Assembly (NCBI GenBank): GCA_050012375.1 | Contig: JBEKHH010000001.1 | Coordinates: 1-64,000, forward strand | Reading direction: 5' to 3' | Length of the DNA: 64,000 nucleotides | From: PALSA-1353 sp050012375 | Lineage (GTDB): Bacteria; Planctomycetota; Phycisphaerae; Tepidisphaerales; Tepidisphaeraceae | In this document: positions 50,940-59,910 of the stretch, piece by piece | Layout: each line of letters begins with the position of its first letter | How positions within the stretch are numbered: position 1 is the first letter of the stretch | The notes under the pieces: generated by a model | What the model saw: only the letters and a program-made list of their open reading frames with translations | The model's database searches: none | What the model was told of the DNA's origin: nothing | Program-made: the position numbers and the translations under genes

Positions 50940-51479
50940 CTATCGCATCGGCGCGGCTTTATTGATTAGCGCTCCCAGCAGGCCGGCCACCGAGGCGGTG
51001 AAAAACGCCAGGCTATAGAGAATCAGCAATGCCCGGCGCACGTGAGCATCCGCTGCGAGCTGTCCCCGATAGCGCGTGACCACGAATGCAACGGCGGTCG
51101 CCAGGATTGGAGCCAGCCAGGCGACGTGCTCCTTCCATTCCATGCCGAACTCATGCCAGTCGGCCGTGCGCGGACTGGATAGCAGGAGATACTTGGGGTA
51201 CTGCGCCAGCATCGCCCCGCCGGTTCCCGCCGGCGGCTTGGCGCGATACCAGGGATAGACGACGTAAGTTCCCAAGATGACGGTCAGCCAGGCAAGCGCG
51301 GCCATCGACCAGGTCCAGACGATCAAGCGGCGCACCGACCGTCGCGCCCCTTCATCGGTAATCCATTCGGAGCGCAAAGCCCACAAAGTCATGAATCCGC
51401 CGGTGAACGCCAGGAGGAAGGCCGCCCCGAACACCATGCCATGGAGCGCGGTCCACAATTCCCTGGATGACAGGTCCAT
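50940..51479 (-). CDS. Polytopic membrane protein of unknown function
   Basis: A 179-residue protein with four hydrophobic helices (about 10-32, 47-67, 123-140 and 150-173). The loop between helices two and three contains VVYPWYRAKPPAG and HEFGMEWKEHVAW, with histidines and tyrosines that could coordinate heme or metal, a pattern of some cytochrome-like planctomycete proteins; this is speculation. ATG 51479 (MDLSSRELWTALHG) is more credible than the 51608 extension. It lies between PadR and the 115-residue membrane gene. Confidence 0.7.
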   Translation of the reverse strand: MDLSSRELWTALHGMVFGAAFLLAFTGGFMTLWALRSEWITDEGARRSVRRLIVWTWSMAALAWLTVILGTYVVYPWYRAKPPAGTGGAMLAQYPKYLLLSSPRTADWHEFGMEWKEHVAWLAPILATAVAFVVTRYRGQLAADAHVRRALLILYSLAFFTASVAGLLGALINKAAPMR

Positions 51480-51573
51480 CGGTCGTCTCCATATTGCGCT
51501 CGAACCCTCCGGCGGCGCGGCCGATCGGTGATGCGTATCGGTATTCGTCACAATAGCCGCCGCATCCGGCCGT

Positions 51574-51888
51574 TCAACCCCCAGCCGCCTGCTCGAACAA
51601 TTCGTCAAACAGTTCGCAAACCTTGGCCTTGGCCTGGATCAAGGCGCGCCGGCCCGCGGAGGTGATCGTGTAGCAGCGCCGGATTTTTCCGCCGATGATC
51701 CGCTTGCGTGAGCACAGGTAGCGCTTTTGCTGCAGCCGGTGCAGCAGCGGGTAGAGCGTGCCGGGGCCTATTCGATACCCGTGCCGCCGCAGCTCCCGGA
51801 TCATTCCCAGCCCGTAGACCGGCTCCTGGGAGGCATGATGCAGGACATGCAGCCGAACGAGTCCGCAATAGAGGTCTTGGTCCGGCAT
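51574..51888 (-). CDS. PadR-family transcriptional regulator
   Basis: A 104-residue winged-helix repressor: QEPVYGLGMIRELRRHG, then YRIGPGTLYPLLHRLQQ, and the wing KIRRCYTITSAGRRAL. This is the short, PadR-s1-like type, with only a brief C-terminal helix. Ligand unknown; PadR regulators often control efflux or membrane genes and their own transcription. It is divergent from the OprB porin gene, with a perfect TCGATATCGA palindrome between them. Confidence 0.9.
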   Translation of the reverse strand: MPDQDLYCGLVRLHVLHHASQEPVYGLGMIRELRRHGYRIGPGTLYPLLHRLQQKRYLCSRKRIIGGKIRRCYTITSAGRRALIQAKAKVCELFDELFEQAAGG

Positions 51889-51997
51889 GACGCCGGCCCG
51901 TTATAAATGATCGTGAGAACCCATGCGAGCCGTCGGGCAAGTCCAGTCACGCGGCACGGACATTGACCGCGACTTACACGAGCCGTTATAACGAAAT

Positions 51998-52007
51998 TCG
52001 ATATCGA
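51998..52007. promoter_or_regulatory. Perfect palindrome TCGATATCGA, candidate PadR operator
   Basis: A ten-bp perfect palindrome in the 148-bp space between divergent PadR (51888) and porin (52037) starts, close to AT-rich TTATAA boxes. Operators of PadR proteins often carry ATGT-ACAT cores, which this site lacks. Confidence 0.4.
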
Positions 52008-52036
52008 TCCCGCCGGGCGGGAAGGAGCCGCTCCCC

Positions 52037-53344
52037 ATGGGCAAATCGATTCGTCGGCGGCATGCGGCAGCCATGGTGCGTGCCGCGGTCACGGCTATTC
52101 TTCCGCTGACTCTGCTCTCGACGGCGCGGGCCGACTCCCCGGCTCCCCCCGGCGGCGATTCGGTTCTTCTCGATGCAACCACGCAGCAAGAGGTCGCGCC
52201 AACCGGTTCGGGCTTTGATAATGACCTGACCGGCGACTGGTGGGGCCTGCGGCAGCGCTTGCAGAACGCGGGAATCACCGTCGGCGCCACCCTCACGCTG
52301 GAAGGATTCAGCAATTTCCAGGGCGGCATCGACACCGCTCATCTCATTGGAGCGACCACTTTTGATTTGAACCTGGCGCTGGACACCGACAAGCTCCTTC
52401 ACTGGCACGGCGGCGAGTTCTATGTGGATCTGGAGGACCACGCTTTCGGCAATCCATCGACCGCGTTGGTGGGCGATCTCCAGGTGTTCGACAAGCAGAA
52501 CACATCGCCGTATCTGCAAATCTTCGAGATGTGGTACCAGCAACAACTGTTTGATGACAAGATTCGCATCAAAATCGGAAAAGTCGATGCCAACACCGAG
52601 TTTTACGTGGTCGACAATGGCCTACCATTCCTCAATAGTTCCACGCAGGTCAGCCCGACGATTTTCATGTTTCCCACCACACCGGATCCGATGCCCTCAG
52701 TGAATGTCTTCTTCACACCCAATGAATCCTATTACGCCAGTTTCGCGGCGTATTATGCCAATCGCTCGGACCAATTCGGGGACCTGGTGGACGATCCCGC
52801 CAAGGCCCAGTCCAGCGATTTCGGGACATTTCTGATCGGCGAAACCGGCTTGAAATGGCACGCCCTGCCCATATTTGCGCTGGCGGGCAATCTGAAGGTG
52901 GGGGCCTCGGAACACACCGGAACATTCACGCGCTTCGACGGCGCACAACAGCAAGGCGCCTACGGCTCCTACGCTATTTTGGACCAGACCCTCTGGCAGC
53001 CCAAAGGAGAACCCGACAACGGCCGGGGCGTGCGGGCATTCCTCGAATACGGCGGCACGCAAAACGACATCAACGCCATCGACCAACATATCGGCGGCGG
53101 CATTACCTGGACGGGGCCTATCGACGCCCGGCCCGGCGACATCCTCGGTTTCAGCCCCCAATACGCGCACATTAGCTCGCAGGCCGGACTCACGCGTCCG
53201 TATGAACTCGCCTTGGAGACGTTTTATCAATGGCAGTTGACCGCCTGGGCTTTGTTCCAACCGGACCTGCAATACATCGTTCACCCGGGCGGCACGTACG
53301 CCAACGCATTGGTGGCCACGCTGCGCCTACAGATCAGTTTTTAG
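52037..53344 (+). CDS. OprB-family carbohydrate-selective porin
   Basis: Outer-membrane beta-barrel protein, 435 residues. A signal peptide (about 1-35, ending TARA before DSPAPP) is followed by the OprB signature LTGDWWGLRQRLQNAGITVG and beta-strand repeats to a C-terminal phenylalanine (LRLQISF), as usual for outer-membrane barrels. OprB relatives take up glucose or other sugars. AAGGAG precedes ATG 52037 by 11 bases. It is divergent from PadR. Confidence 0.9.
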   Translation: MGKSIRRRHAAAMVRAAVTAILPLTLLSTARADSPAPPGGDSVLLDATTQQEVAPTGSGFDNDLTGDWWGLRQRLQNAGITVGATLTLEGFSNFQGGIDTAHLIGATTFDLNLALDTDKLLHWHGGEFYVDLEDHAFGNPSTALVGDLQVFDKQNTSPYLQIFEMWYQQQLFDDKIRIKIGKVDANTEFYVVDNGLPFLNSSTQVSPTIFMFPTTPDPMPSVNVFFTPNESYYASFAAYYANRSDQFGDLVDDPAKAQSSDFGTFLIGETGLKWHALPIFALAGNLKVGASEHTGTFTRFDGAQQQGAYGSYAILDQTLWQPKGEPDNGRGVRAFLEYGGTQNDINAIDQHIGGGITWTGPIDARPGDILGFSPQYAHISSQAGLTRPYELALETFYQWQLTAWALFQPDLQYIVHPGGTYANALVATLRLQISF

Positions 53345-53481
53345 TCTTCGATTCTCTTTCGATCTGTCTAGCAGGACCGGATCGTAGTAAACGTCCAGCC
53401 AACGGCATTCCTTCCGGTGGGACGCGGTTGACGCACCGCTGACGAAAAGAAGCCGACCCCCATTCGAGTCGGACTTTGCTA

Positions 53482-53563
53482 TGCCCAGGACAGGACTTGA
53501 ACCTGCACGGGTTGCCCCGCTACCACCTCAAAGTAGTGCGTCTGCCAATTTCGCCACCTGGGC
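53482..53563 (-). tRNA. tRNA-Leu(GAG)
   Basis: Read on the minus strand: acceptor GCCCAGG pairs with CCTGGGC, the D-loop region is GGCGAAATTGGCAGACGC, the anticodon loop TTGAGGT has GAG, a variable arm CGGGGCAACCCGT is long as in leucine tRNAs, and the T-arm is CAGGTTCAAGTCCTG. No encoded CCA. Confidence 0.93.
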
Positions 53564-53695
53564 TCTAGACCGAACAGTATATGTGGAGCCCGCGCGGTGT
53601 CGAGGGAATGGGCCTGTTGCCCGGCGGTTTTTCAGTTCTCCGCGCCCACGGCAAAGAAAATCACCGCCAAGCGGCTGTGTTAAAGGTCAAGAACG

Positions 53696-54064
53696 TTACG
53701 CCGCCACGAACCCCGGCGTAATCGACCGGAGATATTCAAACGAATAAATCCCGCTGGTGTGATCGTCCGACCAGTCGATCCGCAGCGCATAATTCCCCAC
53801 CAGCTCCGCTTTGACGACCGTCAGCGGCTGTGCGTAATTCCCCGGCAGGACATTCAACGAAGTTTTTTTCTTCGGCTCGGCCGGCGCCGGCGAAATATCG
53901 TGCGGATCGCGCCCGTCGCGAATCATCTTGCAAACCGCGCAAGGACACATCGAACGCAGATACGAAAGCGTGTAAACGCTCCGCTGGCCGTCTTTCCAGA
54001 GAATGTCCAATTTCTCGTCGCGCTTGAGATCGAGCTTGGCGGGAACAATTGGCGGCTCAGTCAT
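53696..54064 (-). CDS. DUF971 family protein
   Basis: A 122-residue protein of the DUF971/GBBH-like family: KLDILWKDGQRSVYTLSYLR, CPCAVC and ALRIDWSDDHTSGIYSFEYL. The fold is the small zinc-binding domain seen at the N-terminus of gamma-butyrobetaine hydroxylase; C-x-C-x2-C (CPCAVC) is the likely zinc site. Alone it is often near iron-sulfur or Mrp genes elsewhere, with unknown role. ATG 54064 is preferred over the 54097 extension. It follows gatB. Confidence 0.88.
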   Translation of the reverse strand: MTEPPIVPAKLDLKRDEKLDILWKDGQRSVYTLSYLRSMCPCAVCKMIRDGRDPHDISPAPAEPKKKTSLNVLPGNYAQPLTVVKAELVGNYALRIDWSDDHTSGIYSFEYLRSITPGFVAA

Positions 54065-54086
54065 GTCGTTTCCAATCCCCAAACAA

Positions 54087-54133
54087 AGCCGGGACATGCC
54101 GGCCCGGACCGGGGCGACACACCCCGGCTCTGT
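54087..54133. repeat. Diverged copy of the 21385 palindrome
   Basis: AGCCGGGACATGCCGGCCCGG and CCGGGGCGACACACCCCGGCT resemble the arms at 21385-21438 but with several changes. It lies between gatB and the DUF971 gene. Confidence 0.7.
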
Positions 54134-54137
54134 AATT

Positions 54138-55619
54138 TCAAACTGACCCGTCCCCCAATTTCCGCTTCAACGCCTCCTGCACCATTTTCGGATTCAATCC
54201 CTTCCCATTCTTCATCACCATCCCCACCAGCGCCCCCAGCGCGCTCTGCTTCCCGGCGCGATAATCCTGCAACGGCTTCGGATTCGCCGCGATAACCGCA
54301 TCGATCGCGACATCGATCGCGCTGGAGTCGCTCACCTGCGTCAGTCCCAGCTCCTCGGCCAATTGCTCGGCCGAACCGTCCTTCTCGCGCAGCTTGTCAA
54401 AAATCGTCCCCGCGCTGCCGACCGAAATCTTGTTCTGATCGATCAGCCCGGCCACTTCCGCAAACCGCGCCGGCGCGATCCCGATCTCCTTCAGCGTGAC
54501 GCTCTTCTCGTTGGCGATCCGCCGCCCGTGCGAAAGAATCAGATTGCTGACCCGCTTGGCGTCGCCGCCCGCGGCGATGACCGCTTCGTAGAATTCCCCC
54601 GTCGCCCGGTCCGATGCCAGGATCGCCGCGTCCGTCGCGGACAGTCCCAGCGCCTCCACGTATCGTTTCCGCCGCGCCGCCGGAAGCTCCCCGATCTGAC
54701 CTTGCAGTTCCGCCAGCCACGCATCATCCACTTGCACCGGCGGCAAATCCGGATCGGGGAAATATCGATATTCGTTCGCCTCTTCCTTCTCCCGCTGCAA
54801 AAATGTCGAGCCATTGGCCTCATCCCAACCATAGGTGCTCTTGTGGCCGAGCGATCCAGTCTCTTCCCACTGGCGAATTTGCCGCTGGATTTCATAAGCC
54901 GTCGCGCGTTCCAGAACGCTGAAGCTATTGAGATTCTTGATCTCCGTGATCGCCGTCTTATACACCTGCCCGTTCTGGTCCGTGATATGCACATTGATAT
55001 TCGGCTCGAAGCGCATGTGCCCCATCTGCATCAATCCCTGGCTCACGCCGAGGAATTGCACGATCCGCTGCAGTTCCTGTCCGAACAGCGCGACATCCTG
55101 CGGGCTGGAAAGATCCGGCTCGGTGACGATCTCCAGCAGCGGCGTGCCGGCGCGATTCAGATCGACGATGCTGAAATCGATCGCGTATCCCCCCGGGGCC
55201 TCGTGCATCAATTTCCCCGCGTCCTCCTCCAGATGCGCCCGTCGGATGCGAATCTTCAGCGTGCTTCCATCACGCCGCACCAGTTCAAATTCCCCCTGAT
55301 GACACAGCGGCAAATCATACTGGCTGATCTGATAGTTCTTCGGCAGATCGGGATAGTAATAGCTCTTCCGGTCCCACTTCGTGTGCCGCGCGATCTTGCA
55401 CCCCAGCGCCAGCCCCACCATGATCGCATATTCCACCGCCCGCTTATTGATCACAGGCAGCACGCCCGGCAAACCCAAAACCTGCTCATCCACCTGCGTG
55501 TTGGGATCGCCCCCGAATCCGTTGGCCGCCCCGGTGAACATTTTCGAACGCGTCGAAAGCTGGACGTGAACTTCCAGGCCGACAAGGACCTTGTGCGACT
55601 TGCAAACCCTGTTTTCCAC
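54138..55619 (-). CDS. gatB: Aspartyl/glutamyl-tRNA(Asn/Gln) amidotransferase subunit B
   Basis: Subunit of GatCAB that turns Glu-tRNA(Gln) (and Asp-tRNA(Asn)) into the amidated forms. The 493 residues include VLVGLEVHVQLSTRSKMF, KSYYYPDLPKNYQISQYD, INRAGTPLLEIVTEPD-like DLNRAGTPLLEIVTEPDLSS, and the C-terminal tail domain (about 340-490) with LVGMVMKNGKGLNPKMVQE. I set the start at GTG 55619 (VENRVCKSHKVLVG), preceded by AAGGGAG eight bases upstream; the open frame to 55907 has no other sign. gatA and gatC are not in the window. Confidence 0.96.
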   Translation of the reverse strand: MENRVCKSHKVLVGLEVHVQLSTRSKMFTGAANGFGGDPNTQVDEQVLGLPGVLPVINKRAVEYAIMVGLALGCKIARHTKWDRKSYYYPDLPKNYQISQYDLPLCHQGEFELVRRDGSTLKIRIRRAHLEEDAGKLMHEAPGGYAIDFSIVDLNRAGTPLLEIVTEPDLSSPQDVALFGQELQRIVQFLGVSQGLMQMGHMRFEPNINVHITDQNGQVYKTAITEIKNLNSFSVLERATAYEIQRQIRQWEETGSLGHKSTYGWDEANGSTFLQREKEEANEYRYFPDPDLPPVQVDDAWLAELQGQIGELPAARRKRYVEALGLSATDAAILASDRATGEFYEAVIAAGGDAKRVSNLILSHGRRIANEKSVTLKEIGIAPARFAEVAGLIDQNKISVGSAGTIFDKLREKDGSAEQLAEELGLTQVSDSSAIDVAIDAVIAANPKPLQDYRAGKQSALGALVGMVMKNGKGLNPKMVQEALKRKLGDGSV

Positions 55620-55734
55620 GAATCTGACTCCCTTCGCTGCTCCGATAAATCGGCCCGTGAAATATACCTGTGGAGTATAATCGCCCAACCCGAGCAACCA
55701 AAGTCGCTCCCCGTATTGGTCGAATAGACACAAT

Positions 55735-56064
55735 ATGGAATCAGCGCACATCAGCGTGCTCGAAAGCAGTCCCCCGGCCGCCGGCACGTCCGATCGCCGG
55801 CGCAGCCCGCGGCAAAACTTCGTCGGCAACGGCTGGCTCTCCCCCGAAGCCGGCACCCCAGGCCCCAACCATCTCATCGTGGTGGGCGACCTGTCATTGC
55901 ACGGCATCGGCTTCAGCTCCGACGAAAAGCTCGAGCCCGAAGCGGTTCACTGGATGGTCCTGGACGCCGGCGGCCTGCGCGCCAGCGCCCGCGTTCGCAT
56001 CGCCTCCTGCCGCCCCAATCCCAACTCCCCCGGCGCCTACGAATGCGGCGCGGAATTTTTCTAA
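55735..56064 (+). CDS. PilZ-domain protein
   Basis: A 109-residue single PilZ domain, a c-di-GMP receptor. The c-di-GMP signature is seen as DRRRSPRQNF (RxxxR, about residues 21-30) and DLSLHGIGFSSD (D/NxSxxG). The rest is the beta-barrel core. Target unknown; PilZ proteins control motility, exopolysaccharide or stalk functions. It is divergent from gatB with 115 bp between the starts, and no other c-di-GMP gene is near. Confidence 0.88.
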   Translation: MESAHISVLESSPPAAGTSDRRRSPRQNFVGNGWLSPEAGTPGPNHLIVVGDLSLHGIGFSSDEKLEPEAVHWMVLDAGGLRASARVRIASCRPNPNSPGAYECGAEFF

Positions 56065-56102
56065 TGCGGATTGCCGAAAGAGGCCGTCCCGTGGCCTCCA
56101 CC

Positions 56103-56127
56103 GTTTAGCCGCGTCGCTAGCGACGCG
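56103..56127. repeat. TTTAGCC-family palindrome
   Basis: GTTTAGCC leads into the perfect 16-bp palindrome GCGTCGCTAGCGACGC. It lies between the convergent PilZ and glycogen synthase genes; another weak hairpin (TAAAGC / GGCTTTA) follows at about 56152. Confidence 0.75.
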
Positions 56128-56215
56128 CGCGTTGGAGAAGAGCACCGAAATAAAGCGGAAAGCTCCCGGCTTTAGTGTTCCTCGCAGTCCCAGGCGGCTG
56201 GCCGCGCGCGGGCGC

Positions 56216-58147
56216 TCAAACCGCCCGCACATCAATCTTCCCCGGCCGAAACCCCGCCCCTCGCTCCAGAGCCAAATCGTGCGCCTCGTTGTAATACCCG
56301 ATCAGCACCGGCCAATCGAACAATTCGCTCAGCCGCTCGGCTCGGTTGCGCAGCTCGATCCGCTGCCGGCGGTTCAGGCTCGCAAACTGCAACAAATAAT
56401 CGACCAGATCGTTGATGCTGTCGTCAAAGCTGCGCGTGCGGCGATTCAAGACAAAAATCCCCTCGGCCTGATGCTCCTCAATATGCCGCTGCACATACGC
56501 TCCGAATCCGCTCAGGTCCGTCGTCACCGTCGGCACCCCCATCGCCACGCATTCCATCGGCGTATATCCCCACGGCTCGTAATAGCTCGGGAAAATCCCC
56601 AGATGGCACCCGCGCACGAATTGCTCGTAATCCAAACTGATCAGCGGACTGGTCGCCGTGACGAATTGCGGATGGAAGACAACCTTCACCGGATCGTCCG
56701 GAGCGTTGAACAATCCCCGGTGCCGCAGATGCTGAAGGATCGCATCGTTGGCGTCGTCCATCAGATCATGCGTGACGATCGGCGGCTGCCGCCCGGTGCG
56801 CCACGCGTGAATCGTCTGCTTCAGCCGAACCCGATCGTCCTCGTCCAGCAGATCGTCCGGCTCTGAAATCCGCCCGCTCGCCGCTCCGCGAAACAGCCGC
56901 CGCCCCATCTGCCGCTCGATCTGCTCGCACGTCTTGTGCAACTCGTTGAACATCGAATGGCTCTGCAGCACCCCCACGTTGATGCTCCGCGTCGCCGCCT
57001 TGGTGACGATGAACGCCACGATCGTCGGCCGGTGCTCCACCTCGCGCAGCCGCGCGTTCAGCCGATGCAGCGCTTCGATGAACAGGTCCATTCCCTTGTT
57101 GCGGTATTCGTAGCGTCCGCTGGTGAAGAGATAGAGCGTTCGATCCAGATCGAAGCTATAGCTCGGGAAAAAATGCCCCATCACGAATTCGTGGATGGCC
57201 TCCTTGTATTTGTGATGCAGGTTCTGAAATTCGTGAATCGCCGCGAATCGATGAAGATTCAGTCCATTGGGCAGGATCAAATCCGGCTGACGGCCAAGCA
57301 GTTTCTCCGCCTCGAAGCTCGTCACCTGGCTGACGGTCGTAAAGACCGTCGAGGCATGGGCGGCGGCGCGCTCGATGGCGAATCGCGGGAAAATATCCCG
57401 CTTCGCCGCCTGCTCTTCGGCATTTATCAGCGGCAGATGCTGGTAAAACTCCGGGTCGTCGCCGGCCAGGAATCTCCCCAGCAGCGTCGCATGGGTCGTG
57501 AAAATCGTGGAGATCGGCAGCCTCAGATGCGCGATCCGCGGAACCGCGACGCCGGCCATCCATTCATGGAAATGCGCGATCACCGGCGTCGCGCCGCGCA
57601 GTTCCCGCACCAGCGCGATAAAGAATTCCGTCAGCGTGAACCCCAGCGCGATGACCTCATTGACTTCGCCGTCGTTGGTCACGGTGGCAATCCCGTGGTC
57701 CTTCCACATCAGGTATTTATCCCCGTCCAGATGCCCAAATCGCCCGCGGTAATCGAGCAGAATGACCCGCGGCCTGCCCGGCACCAGCCAGCGTCCGTAA
57801 TGACATCCGATCCCCTGATTTCGCAGGTGATCCAGCGCTAGGCGAATAACTCCCTCGGTCGGCATTTCCTCGAATTCCAGTGCCGCCGTCTGCGGATTGT
57901 ACGGCCCGATCAGGCAATAACGATCTCCCCACCGCTCCAGCATCGCCGGGATCTTGGATCGCAAAACCGTGTAGATCCCTCCAAGTTGCCAGCAGACTTC
58001 CCACCCGATCTCAAATAGCAGCGGCTGGGGATCCTTCACCGGCCCGCCTGGCGCGGCCGCCGCGCGCGGCGCACTCGATGCGCTCGACTTGCTCCGCTCG
58101 GCCTTGCCCACTCGAACCTTTGCTGTTCGCCCCGGCATGATGGACAT
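56216..58147 (-). CDS. Glycogen synthase, eukaryote-type (GT3 family)
   Basis: Elongates glycogen from UDP-glucose or a related donor. The 643-residue protein is of the GT3 type (as in animals, fungi and some Bacteroidetes and planctomycetes), not bacterial GlgA (GT5). Signatures: VCWQLGGIYTVLRSKIP, HFHEWMAGVAVPRI, HATLLGRFLAGDD, NKGMDLFIEALHRLN and the C-terminal FPSYYEPWGYTPMECVAMG. ATG 58147 has two in-frame ATG neighbours (58138 and nearby). No other glycogen gene is adjacent. Confidence 0.93.
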   Translation of the reverse strand: MSIMPGRTAKVRVGKAERSKSSASSAPRAAAAPGGPVKDPQPLLFEIGWEVCWQLGGIYTVLRSKIPAMLERWGDRYCLIGPYNPQTAALEFEEMPTEGVIRLALDHLRNQGIGCHYGRWLVPGRPRVILLDYRGRFGHLDGDKYLMWKDHGIATVTNDGEVNEVIALGFTLTEFFIALVRELRGATPVIAHFHEWMAGVAVPRIAHLRLPISTIFTTHATLLGRFLAGDDPEFYQHLPLINAEEQAAKRDIFPRFAIERAAAHASTVFTTVSQVTSFEAEKLLGRQPDLILPNGLNLHRFAAIHEFQNLHHKYKEAIHEFVMGHFFPSYSFDLDRTLYLFTSGRYEYRNKGMDLFIEALHRLNARLREVEHRPTIVAFIVTKAATRSINVGVLQSHSMFNELHKTCEQIERQMGRRLFRGAASGRISEPDDLLDEDDRVRLKQTIHAWRTGRQPPIVTHDLMDDANDAILQHLRHRGLFNAPDDPVKVVFHPQFVTATSPLISLDYEQFVRGCHLGIFPSYYEPWGYTPMECVAMGVPTVTTDLSGFGAYVQRHIEEHQAEGIFVLNRRTRSFDDSINDLVDYLLQFASLNRRQRIELRNRAERLSELFDWPVLIGYYNEAHDLALERGAGFRPGKIDVRAV

Positions 58148-58299
58148 TATGCCTGATAGCGGCCCAACTCGATACGCGCGACTGTTTTACGTTTATCGGA
58201 CCCGGTTCGCTCAGAAAAGACCCTTCGTTGTATCAGGCAATTTTGGCGCCTCTCGCGGCTGATGTATCATCATGTGCGGTGCCATTCGCCCGGTTGCAG

Positions 58300-59865
58300 A
58301 TGATCGATTCGCCCCACCGGCCGGCACACTTCTCGACTCTGACTCGTCGCCAGATTTCCGTACTGGCGCTCATTGTCATCGCCGGGGCCTGCATTCGGTT
58401 CTATCAGATCGCCGGTCCCAGCCTCTGGTTGGATGAAATCTGGTCCATCGAAATGGCCCGTGGACAAGGGTCACAGCACGATTACTTCGTCGACGGAGTC
58501 ATTCGGACCGATCAGCCCGAGCTGACCAGCCTCGCCACCGCCGCGCCGTGGTGGCAGATCTGGTCGCATCTTCAATTGGTCATTCACCCGCCGTTGTATT
58601 TCGTCGTTCTGCGGTGGTGGATGGATTTCTTCGGCAACTCCGCCGCCGCGATCCGCTGTCTGTCGGCGATCGTGTCCCTTCTCGAGATCGGCGTTTTTTT
58701 TGATGTTTGCAGGCTTCTGCACGGTACGCGCATCGCGCTGATCGCCGCGGCGGTAATGACCCTGGCGATCGCGCAGATCCACATCGCCCAGGACGCACGC
58801 AGCTATCCGCAACTGATCCTCCTTGGCCTGTGCTGCTGCGACGCCTTGGTTCGGATTGAACTGTTTGGGGCAAGCTTCCGGCGGCTTCTTCTGCTGAGCG
58901 TTTCGCTTTTCGCCTTCATGCTGACGCACTATTTCGCGGCCGGCGCCGTTTTGGCGTTGTTGCTCTACGCGCTGATCCGGTTGCGCGGGCAAAGCAGGAA
59001 TCGCGTGATCGCCGCCGCCCTAATCGCCGGCAACATTACCGCGGCAGCGTGGGGCTGGCAATTCCGGGATCAGATGCGGACGTATCCGGGATTCAGCCCC
59101 GGATATCTGCGGGAGAATGTGCACAATCACGTTATCCACACATTTTCGCGGGCCGCCAAGCTGCCGCTGCAATATTTTTTCGGCAGCGCGCTCGGCCAAG
59201 AAATTCGCCCGCCGTTCCACGTCGTCGCCGTGTTGATCCTGCTGTATGCGATTGCGCGCCTGCGCGCCAGGCCGGAGTTGCTGCTATGGGTCCTCTGGGT
59301 TGCCTGCGTTGGCGGATGGGTTGCCGCGATGGACCTGGCTCACCATTCCAGGATTCTGGAGTTCCTCCACCTCACGATCTTGGCGAGCCCCGGTGTTTAC
59401 GCGCTCGTCGCCGCTATTGAATGGCCAAGATTCGGGCGACTGCGCGGCGCGTTGCCTTATGGAGTCATCGCGGTGCTGGCGGTCATGGTCGGCTTGCGAT
59501 TGCGCGACGGCGTTCCGGCTCTTATGGATTTCCGATCGCTCAGCCAATACATCGACTCCCATGCGCAGCCGGACGATCTGCTCGTCTACTACCACCCGAG
59601 CCGGTTCACATCCCCCGGCCTCTGGTACATGTGCTGCAAGTATTACTCTCCACGGTCGCGCCATCCGTGGGTGACGCTGCGCACTGCGCTCGATGCCGGC
59701 CTTCTGGCGCAATTTGTCTCGCGCCAATCGCTTTGGGTCATCGGAGACGCTCCGGAGACCGACGGCCCGGCGATTCTTCCAGGGTGGCAGGTGGAACAGC
59801 AGTTTTCCAACAGCGCGGGTGGCGCTTGTGAGATGAGACGCGCTGCCCCCATGCCTGTCCACTGA
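58300..59865 (+). CDS. GT-C type membrane glycosyltransferase (PMT_2-like), copy 1
   Basis: A 521-residue polytopic protein with about 11-12 membrane helices. The first periplasmic loop has GPSLWLDEIWSIEMARG, where the acidic DE pair is the hallmark of the GT-C/PMT family that uses lipid-linked sugars. Helices continue with FFGNSAAAIRCLSA and DVCRLLHGTRIALI. A soluble C-terminal part (about 415-520) has GLWYMCCKYYSP. The next gene is a close paralog. The ORF could begin upstream at TTG 58228; ATG 58300 is the first ATG. Substrate unknown; possibly cell-wall or lipid glycan. Confidence 0.83.
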   Translation: MIDSPHRPAHFSTLTRRQISVLALIVIAGACIRFYQIAGPSLWLDEIWSIEMARGQGSQHDYFVDGVIRTDQPELTSLATAAPWWQIWSHLQLVIHPPLYFVVLRWWMDFFGNSAAAIRCLSAIVSLLEIGVFFDVCRLLHGTRIALIAAAVMTLAIAQIHIAQDARSYPQLILLGLCCCDALVRIELFGASFRRLLLLSVSLFAFMLTHYFAAGAVLALLLYALIRLRGQSRNRVIAAALIAGNITAAAWGWQFRDQMRTYPGFSPGYLRENVHNHVIHTFSRAAKLPLQYFFGSALGQEIRPPFHVVAVLILLYAIARLRARPELLLWVLWVACVGGWVAAMDLAHHSRILEFLHLTILASPGVYALVAAIEWPRFGRLRGALPYGVIAVLAVMVGLRLRDGVPALMDFRSLSQYIDSHAQPDDLLVYYHPSRFTSPGLWYMCCKYYSPRSRHPWVTLRTALDAGLLAQFVSRQSLWVIGDAPETDGPAILPGWQVEQQFSNSAGGACEMRRAAPMPVH

Positions 59866-59910
59866 TCGCCGGCATCTGTATGATTCTTTCGACGCCTGCG
59901 CGTCATCCAC

